NCBI RefSeq assembly: GCF_024323335.1
Contig: NC_066584.1
Coordinates: 419,221,819-419,285,818 of the forward strand
Direction of reading: 5' to 3'
From: Lathyrus oleraceus
Lineage: Eukaryota; Streptophyta; Magnoliopsida; Fabales; Fabaceae
DNA: 64,000 bases
The notes below the pieces were generated by a model. It searched no databases. It saw only the letters and a program-made list of their open reading frames with translations, and had not been told where the DNA came from. This document shows positions 1 to 10,494 of this stretch, in pieces. The position numbers and the translations under genes are program-made. The stretch's first letter is position 1. Every line of letters starts with the position of its first letter.

Positions 1-1155
1 AAGTCCTTGGAGGCTCACACTACTCTCGGTTTGGACGCTGTTGATATGTGCCTGGTGCCAGGTTTAGTGATTCCGCAAAAATTCAAAGTCCCGGACTTTG
101 ACAAGTACAAAGGGATCAGCTGCCCGAGAACTCACCTCAGAGCCTATTGCCGCAAGATGGCTGCCCACATCAGTAATGATCAACTCCTGATTCATTACTT
201 CCAAGATAGCCTCAGTGGGGCATCCCTGGAGTGGTACATGCAACTGGAGAGAGGTCAGGTCCAATCATGGAGAGACCTTGCTGAAGCCTTCCTTAGGCAT
301 TATCAGTACAACACTGATCTAGCACCCAATCGCACACAATTGCAAGACATGACTCAACGCAACAATGAGTCATTCAAGGAATACGCACAGTGTTGGAGAG
401 AGCTAGCAGCTCGTGTCCAACCTCCTCTTCTTGACAAAGAGCTAATTGATATGTTTATGGGAACTCTTCACACCCAATACATGGAGAAGATGGTAGGATC
501 CAGTTTCCCTACTTTTGCTGAGGTTGTCTCCGTGGGAGAACGAATCGAGAGCCAGATCAAGAAGGGGAAGCTACCTTGTGCTGCTAATGCTTCAAGTGGG
601 ATGAAGAAACCTTATCCTAATCTTCCGAAGAAGCCAGAAGGTCAAACCAATGCCATAATGGGAGGAGGAGGATATAGGGCACATCTGAATGTTCCTATGC
701 CTTATCACCAGACTGCCGCTGTCATCCCAACGCCATATCAGCAACCGTATCAACAACCATATCAACAACCGGCTTACCAGCAGCCGCGTCAAAATCAACA
801 GCAACGTGCTCCGCCACGTCAACCTAATCAGCAGAGGGCAAGGAGACCTGAAAGACATTTCGATCATTTGCCAGTGTCATACAGCAAGATCCTTCCCTAC
901 CTGCTAAAGGATAGATCGGTTATTCTGAAGGAGATAACACCTGCAATTCCACCATATCCTCCAGGCTACGACGCCAATGCTCACTGTGAGTATCACATGG
1001 GTGCTCCAGGGCACACAATAGAGAACTGTAAGGCCTTCAAGCATAAGGTCCAGAACCTGATTGACAGTAAGGCAGTTACATTCACGCCAGTGAGGCCAAA
1101 CGTTGCAATAAACCCCATGCCAGCGCATGTAGAGTCGAGTGAAGCTCGAAGATAA
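1..1155 (+). CDS. gag: Gag polyprotein of Ogre-like element, 5'-partial
   Basis: This is the capsid/nucleocapsid protein that packages retrotransposon RNA into cytoplasmic particles. The frame is open to the left edge, so the start lies outside the window; about 384 codons are visible. Residues about 25-190 match the retrotransposon Gag domain (LEWYMQLERG, SWRDLAEAFLRHYQYN, FKEYAQCWRELA). Residues about 240-285 are a Gln/Pro-rich linker with YQQP repeats. Residues 329-343 form a zinc-knuckle-like motif spaced C-X2-H-X5-H-X4-C rather than the usual CCHC. The ORF ends cleanly with TAA, and no protease follows. I base the family call on this combination and on the LTR downstream. The frame is intact and could still be translated. 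Confidence 0.85.
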   Translation, partial: KSLEAHTTLGLDAVDMCLVPGLVIPQKFKVPDFDKYKGISCPRTHLRAYCRKMAAHISNDQLLIHYFQDSLSGASLEWYMQLERGQVQSWRDLAEAFLRHYQYNTDLAPNRTQLQDMTQRNNESFKEYAQCWRELAARVQPPLLDKELIDMFMGTLHTQYMEKMVGSSFPTFAEVVSVGERIESQIKKGKLPCAANASSGMKKPYPNLPKKPEGQTNAIMGGGGYRAHLNVPMPYHQTAAVIPTPYQQPYQQPYQQPAYQQPRQNQQQRAPPRQPNQQRARRPERHFDHLPVSYSKILPYLLKDRSVILKEITPAIPPYPPGYDANAHCEYHMGAPGHTIENCKAFKHKVQNLIDSKAVTFTPVRPNVAINPMPAHVESSEARR

Positions 1156-3540
1156 AGCTTCTCACCAACCTGAACAAGCAGAACAATTCCTCACAGAGAA
1201 TCAAGAGATGAAGGCCTGTTCATTTGAATGAAGGCAATCATTATGCCATTTTACCATTTTGCATTCTTGTAATTTGATCTTGTTTGTCTAAGTACTGTAT
1301 GCTTTAAACATTGTTATTTGTATTTGGTCTTATTAATGGGATAATTATGCATGCTTTGAATCAATCTTTCGTATTCACTCATTTATCACATTTGCAAATC
1401 ACAAACACATACTTTTTCACCTCACTTTCTTCATCACACTATTGTTAGTAAATGTTGGAAGGAGGATGACGAAAACAAAATACTCATAATTGCTGATTGT
1501 ATGCTTTTGGATAAAACCCTGCTAATGATGTACAAGCATTGTTTCAAATCCCCAAACACCGGAGAGATAAGGAGTTAATCCCTAGTCAACCACTTCGAGC
1601 CTAGAAGTAGGAGTTTCTTTCAGATCTAAAAAAACCCTTACGCTTAACCTGGGGCAGGGTAGTGTTCAGTTGGTTTGACTACACCTTCGAATTACAAGAT
1701 GAAATATCCCATGTGAGGATCAACCACGTGATATTCCTCGCACATATCCTGAAGTGTCGAAGGAACCATACAAATCCAAATTTTATGTCGGTTGTTTTTC
1801 AATGACCAATGACTTGGCAGTCATAATTTCCAAAAAAAGAAATCAAAGAAAGAGCTCGCTAAGTCCAAACACCCTAAAAGGAGACTTAGGCAAAAACAGG
1901 GGCAATCCCGATGGATTAAAGCTTCAACAAAGCGGTCCATACAAAAGTTAGGGACCAAAACAAAAATCGAAAGAGACAATGGAAGTCTCCAACAAAAAAC
2001 AAGATTCGGTGACCACCATACCAAAATCAAAGGGTCACCGACATCCAAAAAATAGAATAAGGTGGCTGCCATTCCAAGAGACCTTGAATCACCATCTTTA
2101 TCCTTACACCTGCAAAAGACAAATGTGTGTGAATTAACTGAACGTAGGATTGGAGATCATCATGAAGAAGGGGTGGGTTAAAATAAACTTTGAGCCTTAT
2201 ATCCTTTTGTTTCAATAACCATGAACCAAGCCACGTTACAACCTTCAAAAGACCTAATTGAAGTAAGGTTTAGTCTGAAAGCATACTATAGCAAGGTTGA
2301 GTAAACTGACTCCTAGAGATTTGCTAATACTTTATTCTCTCTATATCACTCACACGCTAGCTAAAATCAACACCACGTTTGGACTCATGGTCCACTCGCC
2401 ACACACTACCACAACACTTCCAAATGAATGATTGTGTTTCAAAACTTGCATAACTGTTGCATTAAAATCACCATTTCTTGAATAACAATTCTTAATTGTC
2501 AGTCAGTACTTGACATCGAGAAAATTCCAACAAGGGGCAATTCAAGGGGTACTTGATCGTTGGTGCTGACACGAATCAAGACCGTCTCATAACCCTATGG
2601 ATCAAGGGCATGGCATCTTTTGATTATATTGACCTAAGAAGTAGTCAATATAAGACAAATCTCCAAGCATCGGTTGATCAGGGAGGAAAAACACTTTAAC
2701 ACTCAGTCCGTCTGGGGCAAGTCCCCAAAGGCTAATCAGGGGCAGACCATTGCAAGATTCAGGAACTGGGAAAAACAGACTCAGACCATATCATGGGATA
2801 ATCACTCCTAAAAATTTCCTTTCAAGGAGAATCCCTATGAACACCCTACAGTCTAGGGCAAGACAAGTTGCAAGGGGAAAATTCCCTTCATATCTTCAAG
2901 TCAGTCAAGCAGATTACATCAGACACTAGTAACTGCTTGAATTCACAACCAAAACGTCGAAAGTTCATACCAGTACAACATCATGTCTTGACAAGAATCC
3001 TCAGGGTACGTCAAAGGCATAATCATCATGCGTTGATTACGTCGCTATGCTCAGTTACAGACTGGCCAAATGCATCAAAAGAAGAAATCGAGATCTTCTC
3101 GAGGACAAATACACAACATATTAGCAAGAGATCGAACTTGGGGCACCAAGAGTATCCGCATCTATTGCGTGTTCATCACATCATCAACTACCGAGTGTCG
3201 GGAAGTCAGATCCTTTCACCAATCAATAGCTCAATCCACATTGACAATTTCCAGAAAAACCAAAGCCCACCTTGCTGGCACCCACACAAAAACAAATACA
3301 ACCAGCATTGGTTTCCACAAAATACATCGCCTTTGAAAAGGGGGGCCAATCCCAAACAAACCAATCATTCTTCGCATTCAAATATGCATCACATGCATCA
3401 CCTCATACATAACGCATACATATCATTTACGCATATAGCATAAATCAAAATCCAAGGTTTAGTCGTAGGCATCCAGGCCAACCCTCAGTTGAGTCATTGT
3501 CACTTTTTCTAAGTGAGTTCCTACCCTACTATTGGGCGTT
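1156..3540 (+). other. Ogre element 1, proximal 3' untranslated region
   Basis: I find no credible gene here. The composition and phrases such as 'ggggcaagtcccc' around 2710-2730 resemble the spacer between pol and the 3' LTR of Ogre/Tat elements. A 191-codon open frame at 2868-3443 has no recognisable domain and a composition (His, Asn, Ser, Gln-rich) typical of random frames. Pol has been lost between 1155 and this block. Confidence 0.6.
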
Positions 3541-5963
3541 CCCCATTGAGTTACATCCTTCAACCTTTTGTTGATAAGATGTTATCCTCAGCTAAGTCAA
3601 AGCATTTTTTCTTTAAAACACTTACCTTGTTTCGCGTTGGGCGTCCCTTAATGAGTCATTTCCCATAACCTTTTGTTGATGGAAACTACATCTCCCCAGA
3701 GAATATTGGTTTTGCAACCTTTTGTTGTCAACACCCAAAGCAAGTCTTACCCAGCAATTTTCCAATGCTACCCAACAAATCGGGTTTACTGAACTTTGAC
3801 AGTAGCCTTATTTTTCCAATATTTTTCCCACTATCATCCTTTTGGTGAAAGTCCATTGAGGAATAATATTAATCATCACCCTGTTTACGATCATCGTTAT
3901 CCTTTTGATAATGGTAAATCCTTGACATTTGTGATCTTACTGTCATCCTTTTGGTGTCGAAGATCCTTGAAGTTTTTGTCCAACCTTCATCCTTTTGGTG
4001 AATGATGAAATCTACAATTATTACAGCCTACCGTCATCCTTTTGGTGTCGGCGATCCTTGTGGTGATAAGGATCCTTGTCATTTTGGTTCAACCATCATC
4101 CTTTTGGTGATGACGTCCAGTTCAATCTAAATATCATCCTTTTGGTGATAGAGATTATGGAGTTTGGTTTAAGCTATCATCCTTTTGATGATGGTGACAT
4201 TTGGAAAGTCCAATCCCACTGTCATCCTTTTGGTGTCAGCAATATTTGAAGTTATTATAACTTATTATCATCCTTTTGGTGGTAACAAGTTTCGAAGTTA
4301 TGATCTCACCTTCATCCTTTTGGTGATGGTGATTGTTGATTCATTATCATCCTTTTGGTGATAACGAGTCTTGTTTGTTTGTAGTACCTTCATCCTTTTG
4401 GTGATGGTGACTATTGACTTATTATCATCCTTTTGGTGATAACAAGTTTTGTTGTTCGATCCTACCTTCATCCTTTTGGTGACGGTGATCAGTAAAAGTT
4501 ATCGACTTATTATCATCCTTTTGGTGGTAACAAGTTTTGTTATTGGCCTTACCTTCATCCTTTTGGTGACGGTGACCATTTGAGTTATGGGCTCATTATC
4601 ATCCTTTTGGTGATAACGAGTTTTGTTTTGATCTTACCCTCATCCTTTTGGTGATGGCGATCAGTGAGTCTGTTTCAGCTTATTATCATCCTTTTGGTGA
4701 TAACAAGTTTTGAAGTTTTGTCCTTATTATCATCCTTTTGGTGATAACAAGTTCCGTTTGTTTGATCTTACTGTCATCCTTTTGGTGTCAGTGATATTTT
4801 GGGTTATTGACTTATTATCATCCTTTTGGTGGTAACAAGTTTTGTCGTTTGACCTTAGCTTCATCCTTTTGGTGATGGTGATTGTCGACTTATTATCATC
4901 CTTTTGGTGATAACAAGTTTTGCCTTTTAATCTTACCTTCATCCTTTTGGTGATGATGATTGTTGACTTATTATCATCCTTTTGGTGATAACAAGTTTTG
5001 TCTTGATCTTACCTTCATCCTTTTGGTGATGGCGATCAATTGCGTGTGTGCTTATTATCATCCTTTTGGTGGTAACAAGTTTCGTCGTTTGACAATACCT
5101 TCATCCTTTTGGTGATGGTAATTGTTGACTTATTATCATCCTTTTGGTGATAACAAGTTTGTCTTGATCTTACCTTCATCCTTTTGGTGATGGTGATTGT
5201 CGACTTATTATCGTCCTTTTGGCGATAACAAGTTTTGTCTTTTAGTTATACCTTCATCCTTTTGGTGATGGTGATTGTTGACTTATTATCATCCTTTTGG
5301 TGATAACAAGGTTTTGTTTTGATCTTAATATCATCCTTTTGGTGATGGGGATCCTTTGAGTTGTGTGACTTATTATCATCCTTTTGGTGGTAACAAGTTT
5401 CGTTTTAATTATACCTTCATCCTTTTGGTGATGGTGATTGTTTTAACTTATTATCATCCTTTTGGTGGTAATAGGTTTTATCTTGTACTATACCTTCATC
5501 CTTTTGGTGATGGTGATCATTGAAGTTATTTAACTTATTATCATCCTTTTGGTGATAACAAGCTTTGTTGTTGGATCTTACCTTCACCTTTTGGTGACAG
5601 TGATATTTGAAGTTGATGAGTCAACTATCATCCTTTTGGTGATAGCCTTGATATTATACTCTCTATTAATGGAAACTTTATCAGAATAAACATCATCCTT
5701 TTGGTGATGGGAATCTCTGGATTGTGTCTAGCTTTCATCCTTTTGGTGATAGCGAGATTTGTTGTTGAGCTTACCATCATCCTTTTGGTGATGGAGATCT
5801 TTGTTGTGACACAGTAAACCATTATCCTTTTGGTGATGACTACTTTTGAAGCTCGGCTTATCCATCATCCTTTTGGTGATGACGATCCTGGAAATCATGG
5901 TGAATTTCTGTCATCCTTTTGGTGATAGCAACTAACTCCACTATCATCCTTTCGGTGTCAGAA
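3541..5963 (+). repeat. Minisatellite-like array of about 50 hairpin-forming units (core CATCCTTTTGGTG)
   Basis: From about 3830 to 5963 the core TCATCCTTTTGGTGAT recurs about 50 times at a mean spacing of about 43 bp. Two main forms alternate. One has arms TTATCA/TGATAA followed by CAAG; the other has arms CTTCA/TGATGG. A third form (CTGTCA/GTGTCAG) is scattered, for example near 3954, 4042, 4218 and 4770. Every unit can fold as a short stem with a TTTT loop and one bulged T. Three older-looking units at 3560, 3667 and 3714 have a different core (CAACCTTTTGTTG) but the same hairpin plan. The array lies in the 3' UTR, where Ogre/Tat elements are known to carry variable tandem repeats. Confidence 0.9.
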
Positions 5964-6211
5964 AACCAGTCCCACATTTGTCTTTACAACAATAACAACC
6001 TTTGCAAGATTTGAATGATAACTCGATGGCTGGCTTTGATTTGGCATTCTACCCCTATTACCTTGGTGTTGTTAGAATCCATTGCATTTTCCGTCTGCAT
6101 CTCTCCATTGCATTCCAAATGATAAAATTCGAGTCTTTTCGTATTTAATTACCTTCCACCATGAATGTATGAAGACTGTTGTCATTCTTACCTTCTAGTT
6201 CAAGATAATTA

Positions 6212-6223
6212 AATAGGGGCAGC
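6212..6223 (+). promoter_or_regulatory. Polypurine tract of Ogre element 1
   Basis: AATAGGGGCAGC lies directly before the LTR start TGTCATACCCC. It primes plus-strand DNA synthesis. Nearly the same string (GAATAGGGGCAGC) precedes the 3' LTR of the second Ogre at 62686, which supports both calls. Confidence 0.85.
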
Positions 6224-9169
6224 TGTCATACCCCAATTTTGTCCGGGCATATTTAAATTTTCATAAAATTGATTTCATTTTGTTTTTTGCATCATATGCA
6301 CAGCATGACATACATTGCATCACGAATAACACCTAAAATGTCAGTCAGAATGAATTTATTGAAAATACAGACCAATCAGTCGATTCATTTCTCAAAGACA
6401 GGCAAAGTCAGCAGTGACTGTTTCGGTTATATCTTGAACCGCCTGAGCCTTTTTAATCGGTGCAAAATTATTTCATAATTTGAGGAAAGACTGTATTTTT
6501 TTAATAAGTATGTTTTGTCTTGACAATTTTAGTGTGACCGGTTCATTTTTTTGAACAAATTTGTACTCAATTTCTATTTTTAATGAGTCAATATTTTTGG
6601 TTAGATATTTAATTAAAATAATTAGAATGTGTTTAATTTAAATATTAGTTAGTTTTTTTTATGATTTGTTATTTAAATGAATAATAATTATAAAGAACTT
6701 ATGTGCATTGGATTCCCTCCTCACATAAAAAACAAAAAAAAGAAAAAGGAAATCGCTCACCAACACCACACGCATCACTACTTCACTCACTCACTTGATA
6801 TCTCTCTCTAAAAAAAAAGACGTTACAAAAATAAATAAATATTCCTTGTTCTATCACTCACTATCTCTCTCCACTCCCAACAAACTCTCCACGCCTACCC
6901 ACTATTTCTCCCACCTTCTCATATTCCTCACAATACGCTCACAACAAAAAAGCTCTCACAGAAAAAATCCTCCAGACAAATCCCTCTTCAAACCCTAAAT
7001 CCGCCGTCATCTTCCTCATCCATAAACCCTTCATCGCCTTGCCGCCACTACCACCATAACATCCGCTTCGCCATCATCTCCATGATCAACCTTCGTTCAC
7101 CTCACTAACCTCTCAAAACCCTCCGCCTCCTTCCATCTTCATTACAAACCCCCACCGTCAAACCCCTAACCCCCGCTTCTTCATCTATCCAAAACCCACA
7201 CAAATCCGCTCAACCCAAACGCCATCACACACGACCATTACCAAAACCCTCACTCCGTTTCACACACACCCTCACATTCACTCTCAAATCTATCGACGAA
7301 CCAACACCTTCGTTCCCGTCCCACCTCCGCCGACCGCGAAACCCTTTTTCCGCTTATCACCGCCGCTAAACCCTAAACACCACACAACATCACCAAAAAC
7401 GCAAATGAAAAATGAGGAACCAAGAACCCATCTAGTTGATATCTCCTGTCGATTTTGCACAAATATGGATTAAGGAACAATTTCGGTAAATCGTAGTGTG
7501 GGTGTTAACTTGAGAAGAAACCCACTTCTTGTTTGAAGAACGTTCTGTTTCTGAACTGGGTTTGTGGAAGTTGGATGCTATTGTCGTCAGGAGAATGAAC
7601 GCACAGGCAGCGATGCAGATGAGTGGCGAACTATGGGAAACATGAATCACAGCACGGTAACAACACCCAAGAGCTTGTGCTTTCTCACCGTCGGCATCAT
7701 CGCGTTTCAAACCAGACTTCAAATTTGGTAACGGTAGTACCTTGTTTACCACTCAGTTTTCTTCCCGATTTTATTCGCATCTTGTCTTGGTTATACTGGT
7801 TTAAAGTTGGATTTTATTTGACTGTGATAGTAATAAGTTACGGTTTGTAGCCATTTGTTGTTACTGTTATCCCAATTTGGACCCATATTGATTTCAAGCA
7901 TAATCCTGTTTAGACTTGTGTTTAGTTTTCGATTTTATCATAATATGTTGGTGTTCAATGCTGGCCAAATGTAGTATGATGGTTGTTTGGTCTGTCCGTT
8001 TTATTATTGTTAGTTGATACTCCTCATTGTGGTTTTGCTCGATTGTTCCTATTTTTGATGCGAATCGATTTCGATCATTTAGATTTCTCCTTTTCTGGTT
8101 CGGTTCACATAGGCGGTTTATGGGTGAAACCGTGGGCTATTGGTAATAGCAGTTAAGATCTTCAATTCAACTTTGAGTGGTAGCAAATGATTTCCTCATT
8201 CTGTCATGTTGTTTCTTAAACTGTTTTAAGTTTAAAATTAGTTTCTACAGGATAAATCTTAAAGCTTATTCCCATTTTTTTTAGTTATCCTAACTTTGTG
8301 ATTATTATTGGTGCTGTAGTTAAACTGTCAATTTATGGATTAGGATTGCGTTTATATTGATAAGTGAGTGTTAAAAGCTGTAACGATATTATTTGTTGAA
8401 AGGCTTTAGTATATATAAATGTTGAAATATGAATTTTGTAAATATAATTGGTTTCTATTGCTTTACAATAAAATTAAAATTTCCATTCGCGGATCCGGTA
8501 ACTTCATGCCGATATACCGCCAAAATTCCAAATACATCAATTGTACATTCTTCACCGTGTCTCGATTTCATGCGGAGTTTCAATTGCCGTCATGTATAAA
8601 CCGGTTCCTAAGCACATTTTGTCACCGATTCAATTTTTATAAATCAAAGTTGTCACTAATTTGTTTTTCATAAAAAATATTATTAATTGAACTTTTGTTT
8701 GATTAATTGTTTTAATTAATTAACCTTAATTAACTTAATTATTTGAGATAATTAAATAATTTTGATAATTAGTTTTAATTAATTCGATTAATCAACTTAA
8801 GTAAAATTTGATAATAATTAAAGGATTTTCTTTTCCATCATCATTTCATAATCATTTTTAATTCAATTTTCATTCCAATTCACCATCGATTCAAACCAAT
8901 TTCAAAAAGCACAAATCATATAATTCTCGATTTAAATATCGAGCCCACTTTCAAATACCCTTGTAAGTCGATTGCTCTTAGCATCGCCATCAACCTCACA
9001 TAGCTTACTCTTGGGCTTCCTTACAATGAAACCTACTTGGTTATTGATTAATCGAGTAGATGAAATAATACACTAAATAAAATTCATTTCATTCATAAAC
9101 ATGAATTCAAACCTTTTTCCAAACCATTCAACTTCACAAGAATGTTCTCTTTTAACATAAACATTGGGA

Positions 9170-9800
9170 TGAAAAGGAGAATAGTAAGCTTCCGCTTCAC
9201 TATCTCTCGACTATTCGAATAATTGGCGTACGCCATATTGCTCGGATTTTCGTCATTCAAATAAAAACCTAATAATCATAATATTTCAAATCATTCCTAC
9301 AAATTCCAAATCCTTTTTATTCCATATTTCAGATGAAAAAAGGATAGGAGGCGTACGCCTCACTATCTTTCAATTATTCAAATAAAAATTGGCGTACGCC
9401 ACATTGCTCGAATCTTCGTCATCAATTTAAAACGCAATCACATGCAAACATCTAAACATATCTTTTACAATTTAAACCTCGGATGATAAAAGAGGGGAGG
9501 CGTACGCCTCACCCTCTCTCGATTATTTGAATAATTGGCGTACGCCATATTGCACAAATTATCGACTTCCGACTAAAACACGTTAAATAAACTTGGATAA
9601 GAGAATAGGTGGCGCACGCCTCATTATTCTTTGAATAAGCAAGTAGGAGGCGTACGCCTCACTACCGTGCATATTCAACATCCTCAAACAAACTTTCAAA
9701 ATAATTCGAACGAAAAAGGGAGTAGAAGGCGTTCGCGTTATTATTCCTCGAAAGAATTGGACGATTGGTGTACACCACATTGCTTAATCTTTCGTCGTTC
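9170..9800 (+). repeat. Degenerate tandem repeat of about 150 bp built on palindrome GGCGTACGCC, inside the LTR
   Basis: Units of roughly 110-165 bp contain a pair of 10-bp palindromes in two contexts: AGGCGTACGCCT and TTGGCGTACGCCA. Exact copies sit at 9225, 9350, 9391, 9499, 9537 and 9649. Variants sit at 9611 (GGCGCACGCC), 9727 (GGCGTTCGCG) and 9767 (GGTGTACACC, still a perfect palindrome). About five units are present. Confidence 0.85.
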
Positions 9801-10056
9801 TTCAAAAAACATCTCAAACAAATCAAACTAACTTCTCGCCCCCGAGCGATCGAAACCAATCAAACACCCAAACATCTCAATTCAACTTGTCACCCCCGCG
9901 TGACCAAAACCCTTTCAAAGGAACACTGTTAATCCTTTCTAATGCGCACAACAAACCAGTGCTAGAGCCTCCACCGAGAGTAGACAATGCCAGCGTTTAG
10001 CCGTTAGAACGTCGACCTACACGATCGTTCATAAAAAAAAACACACCAAATATTCG

Positions 10057-10120
10057 TAGTAGCCCGAACTACGAATGCTCTGATTTCCTTATTGCACCAT
10101 AAGGATACGTAGGCAGGAGA
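10057..10120 (+). promoter_or_regulatory. Two adjacent hairpins in the LTR (upstream of TACGTAGGCA)
   Basis: The first stem is ATTCGTAGT / ACTACGAAT with a 7-base loop. The second is CCTTAT / ATAAGG with loop TGCACC, followed directly by ATACGTAGGCAGG. The second hairpin occupies the same place as hairpins in the LTR of the second Ogre (52624-52640, 52825-52841), where the stem sequence differs but pairing is kept. Its role is unknown; it may act in RNA structure near the R region. Confidence 0.6.
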
Positions 10121-10279
10121 TTGCTGTATCTTCGCGAGCACACTAATAAAAAACCTCCCATTTCCCCCTCCTGAGGTCTTCATCCATATCTATCGTCAAT
10201 TCTAATCACTTGAAGCAAGCGAATAACATTCAATTAACAGTCAAATATCAAAATCAGACTAAAAGGTTCCCGTTGAGTA

Positions 10280-10430
10280 CAACGGACGTGAGGGGTGCTA
10301 ATACCTTCCCCTTGCGTAATCGACTCCCGAACCCGAATATGGTTGCGACGACCATTATTCTTTTCTCAAAGGTTTTCTCGATATTTTCCTATTCCTTCAT
10401 TGGAATGAATAAAGTTCGGTGACGACTCTG
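10280..10430 (+). promoter_or_regulatory. Conserved R/U5-like block with AATAAA and a PBS-like string
   Basis: The block GACGTGAGGGGTGCTAATAC continues into CTTCCCCTTGCGTAA and is almost identical to 52978-53012 in the second Ogre; a related form lies at 12870-12905. AGGGG and CCCCT can pair around it. Downstream come AATAAA (about 10406) and TGACGACTCTG (10420-10430), which resembles the first 11 bases of the Ogre primer-binding site. AATAAA is a candidate poly(A) signal. The assignment to R/U5 is by position, not by mapped transcripts. Confidence 0.55.
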
Positions 10431-10494
10431 TTTCGAACAACATTTTTCCGCATTCCATCGCGAGGGATCGCATTATCATTTTTGAGGTGCGACA

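Larger units (their letters stand above)
1..10494 (+). mobile_element. Ogre-like Ty3/gypsy retrotransposon, right half (5' part outside window)
   Basis: The order is gag (to 1155), a long non-coding region with a tandem array, a polypurine tract (6212-6223) and a 4271-bp LTR (6224-10494). This is the layout of the 3' half of a plant Ogre element. Pol (protease, RT, RNase H, integrase) should lie between gag and the 3' UTR but is absent. The element therefore carries a large internal deletion or belongs to a non-autonomous subfamily. The LTR begins TGTCATACCCC and ends GTGCGACA. The next five bases, CCAGC, should be the target duplication, but the left flank is not in the window. The element is inserted in another Ogre/Tat-type LTR that continues at 10495. 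Confidence 0.85.
6224..10494 (+). repeat. 3' LTR of Ogre element 1 (4271 bp)
   Basis: It starts TGTCATACCCCAATTTTG and ends GAGGTGCGACA. The start matches the second Ogre (TGTAACACCTCAAAATTT) in pattern and the end matches it closely (GATGCGACA). A C-rich block at 6840-7400 has short CT runs and two exact telo-box motifs (6990, 7368). A repeat built on the palindrome GGCGTACGCC lies at 9170-9790. A hairpin module lies at 10066-10117. A conserved block (GGGGTGCTAATACCTTCCCC) lies at about 10293-10313 and an AATAAA at about 10406. The short open frames inside (7432-7752 minus, 8419-8673) have no domain and I do not call them genes. Confidence 0.85.

Noticed and set aside
2868..3443. 191-aa ORF in the Ogre 3' UTR
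   Set aside because: No recognisable domain, biased composition, overlapping alternative frame, and located in a known non-coding zone of this element type.
3820..5963. CRISPR-like look: a constant core with variable spacers, about 50 units
   Set aside because: The core varies, the spacers are themselves repeated in two alternating forms, there are no cas genes, and the context is a plant retrotransposon 3' UTR.
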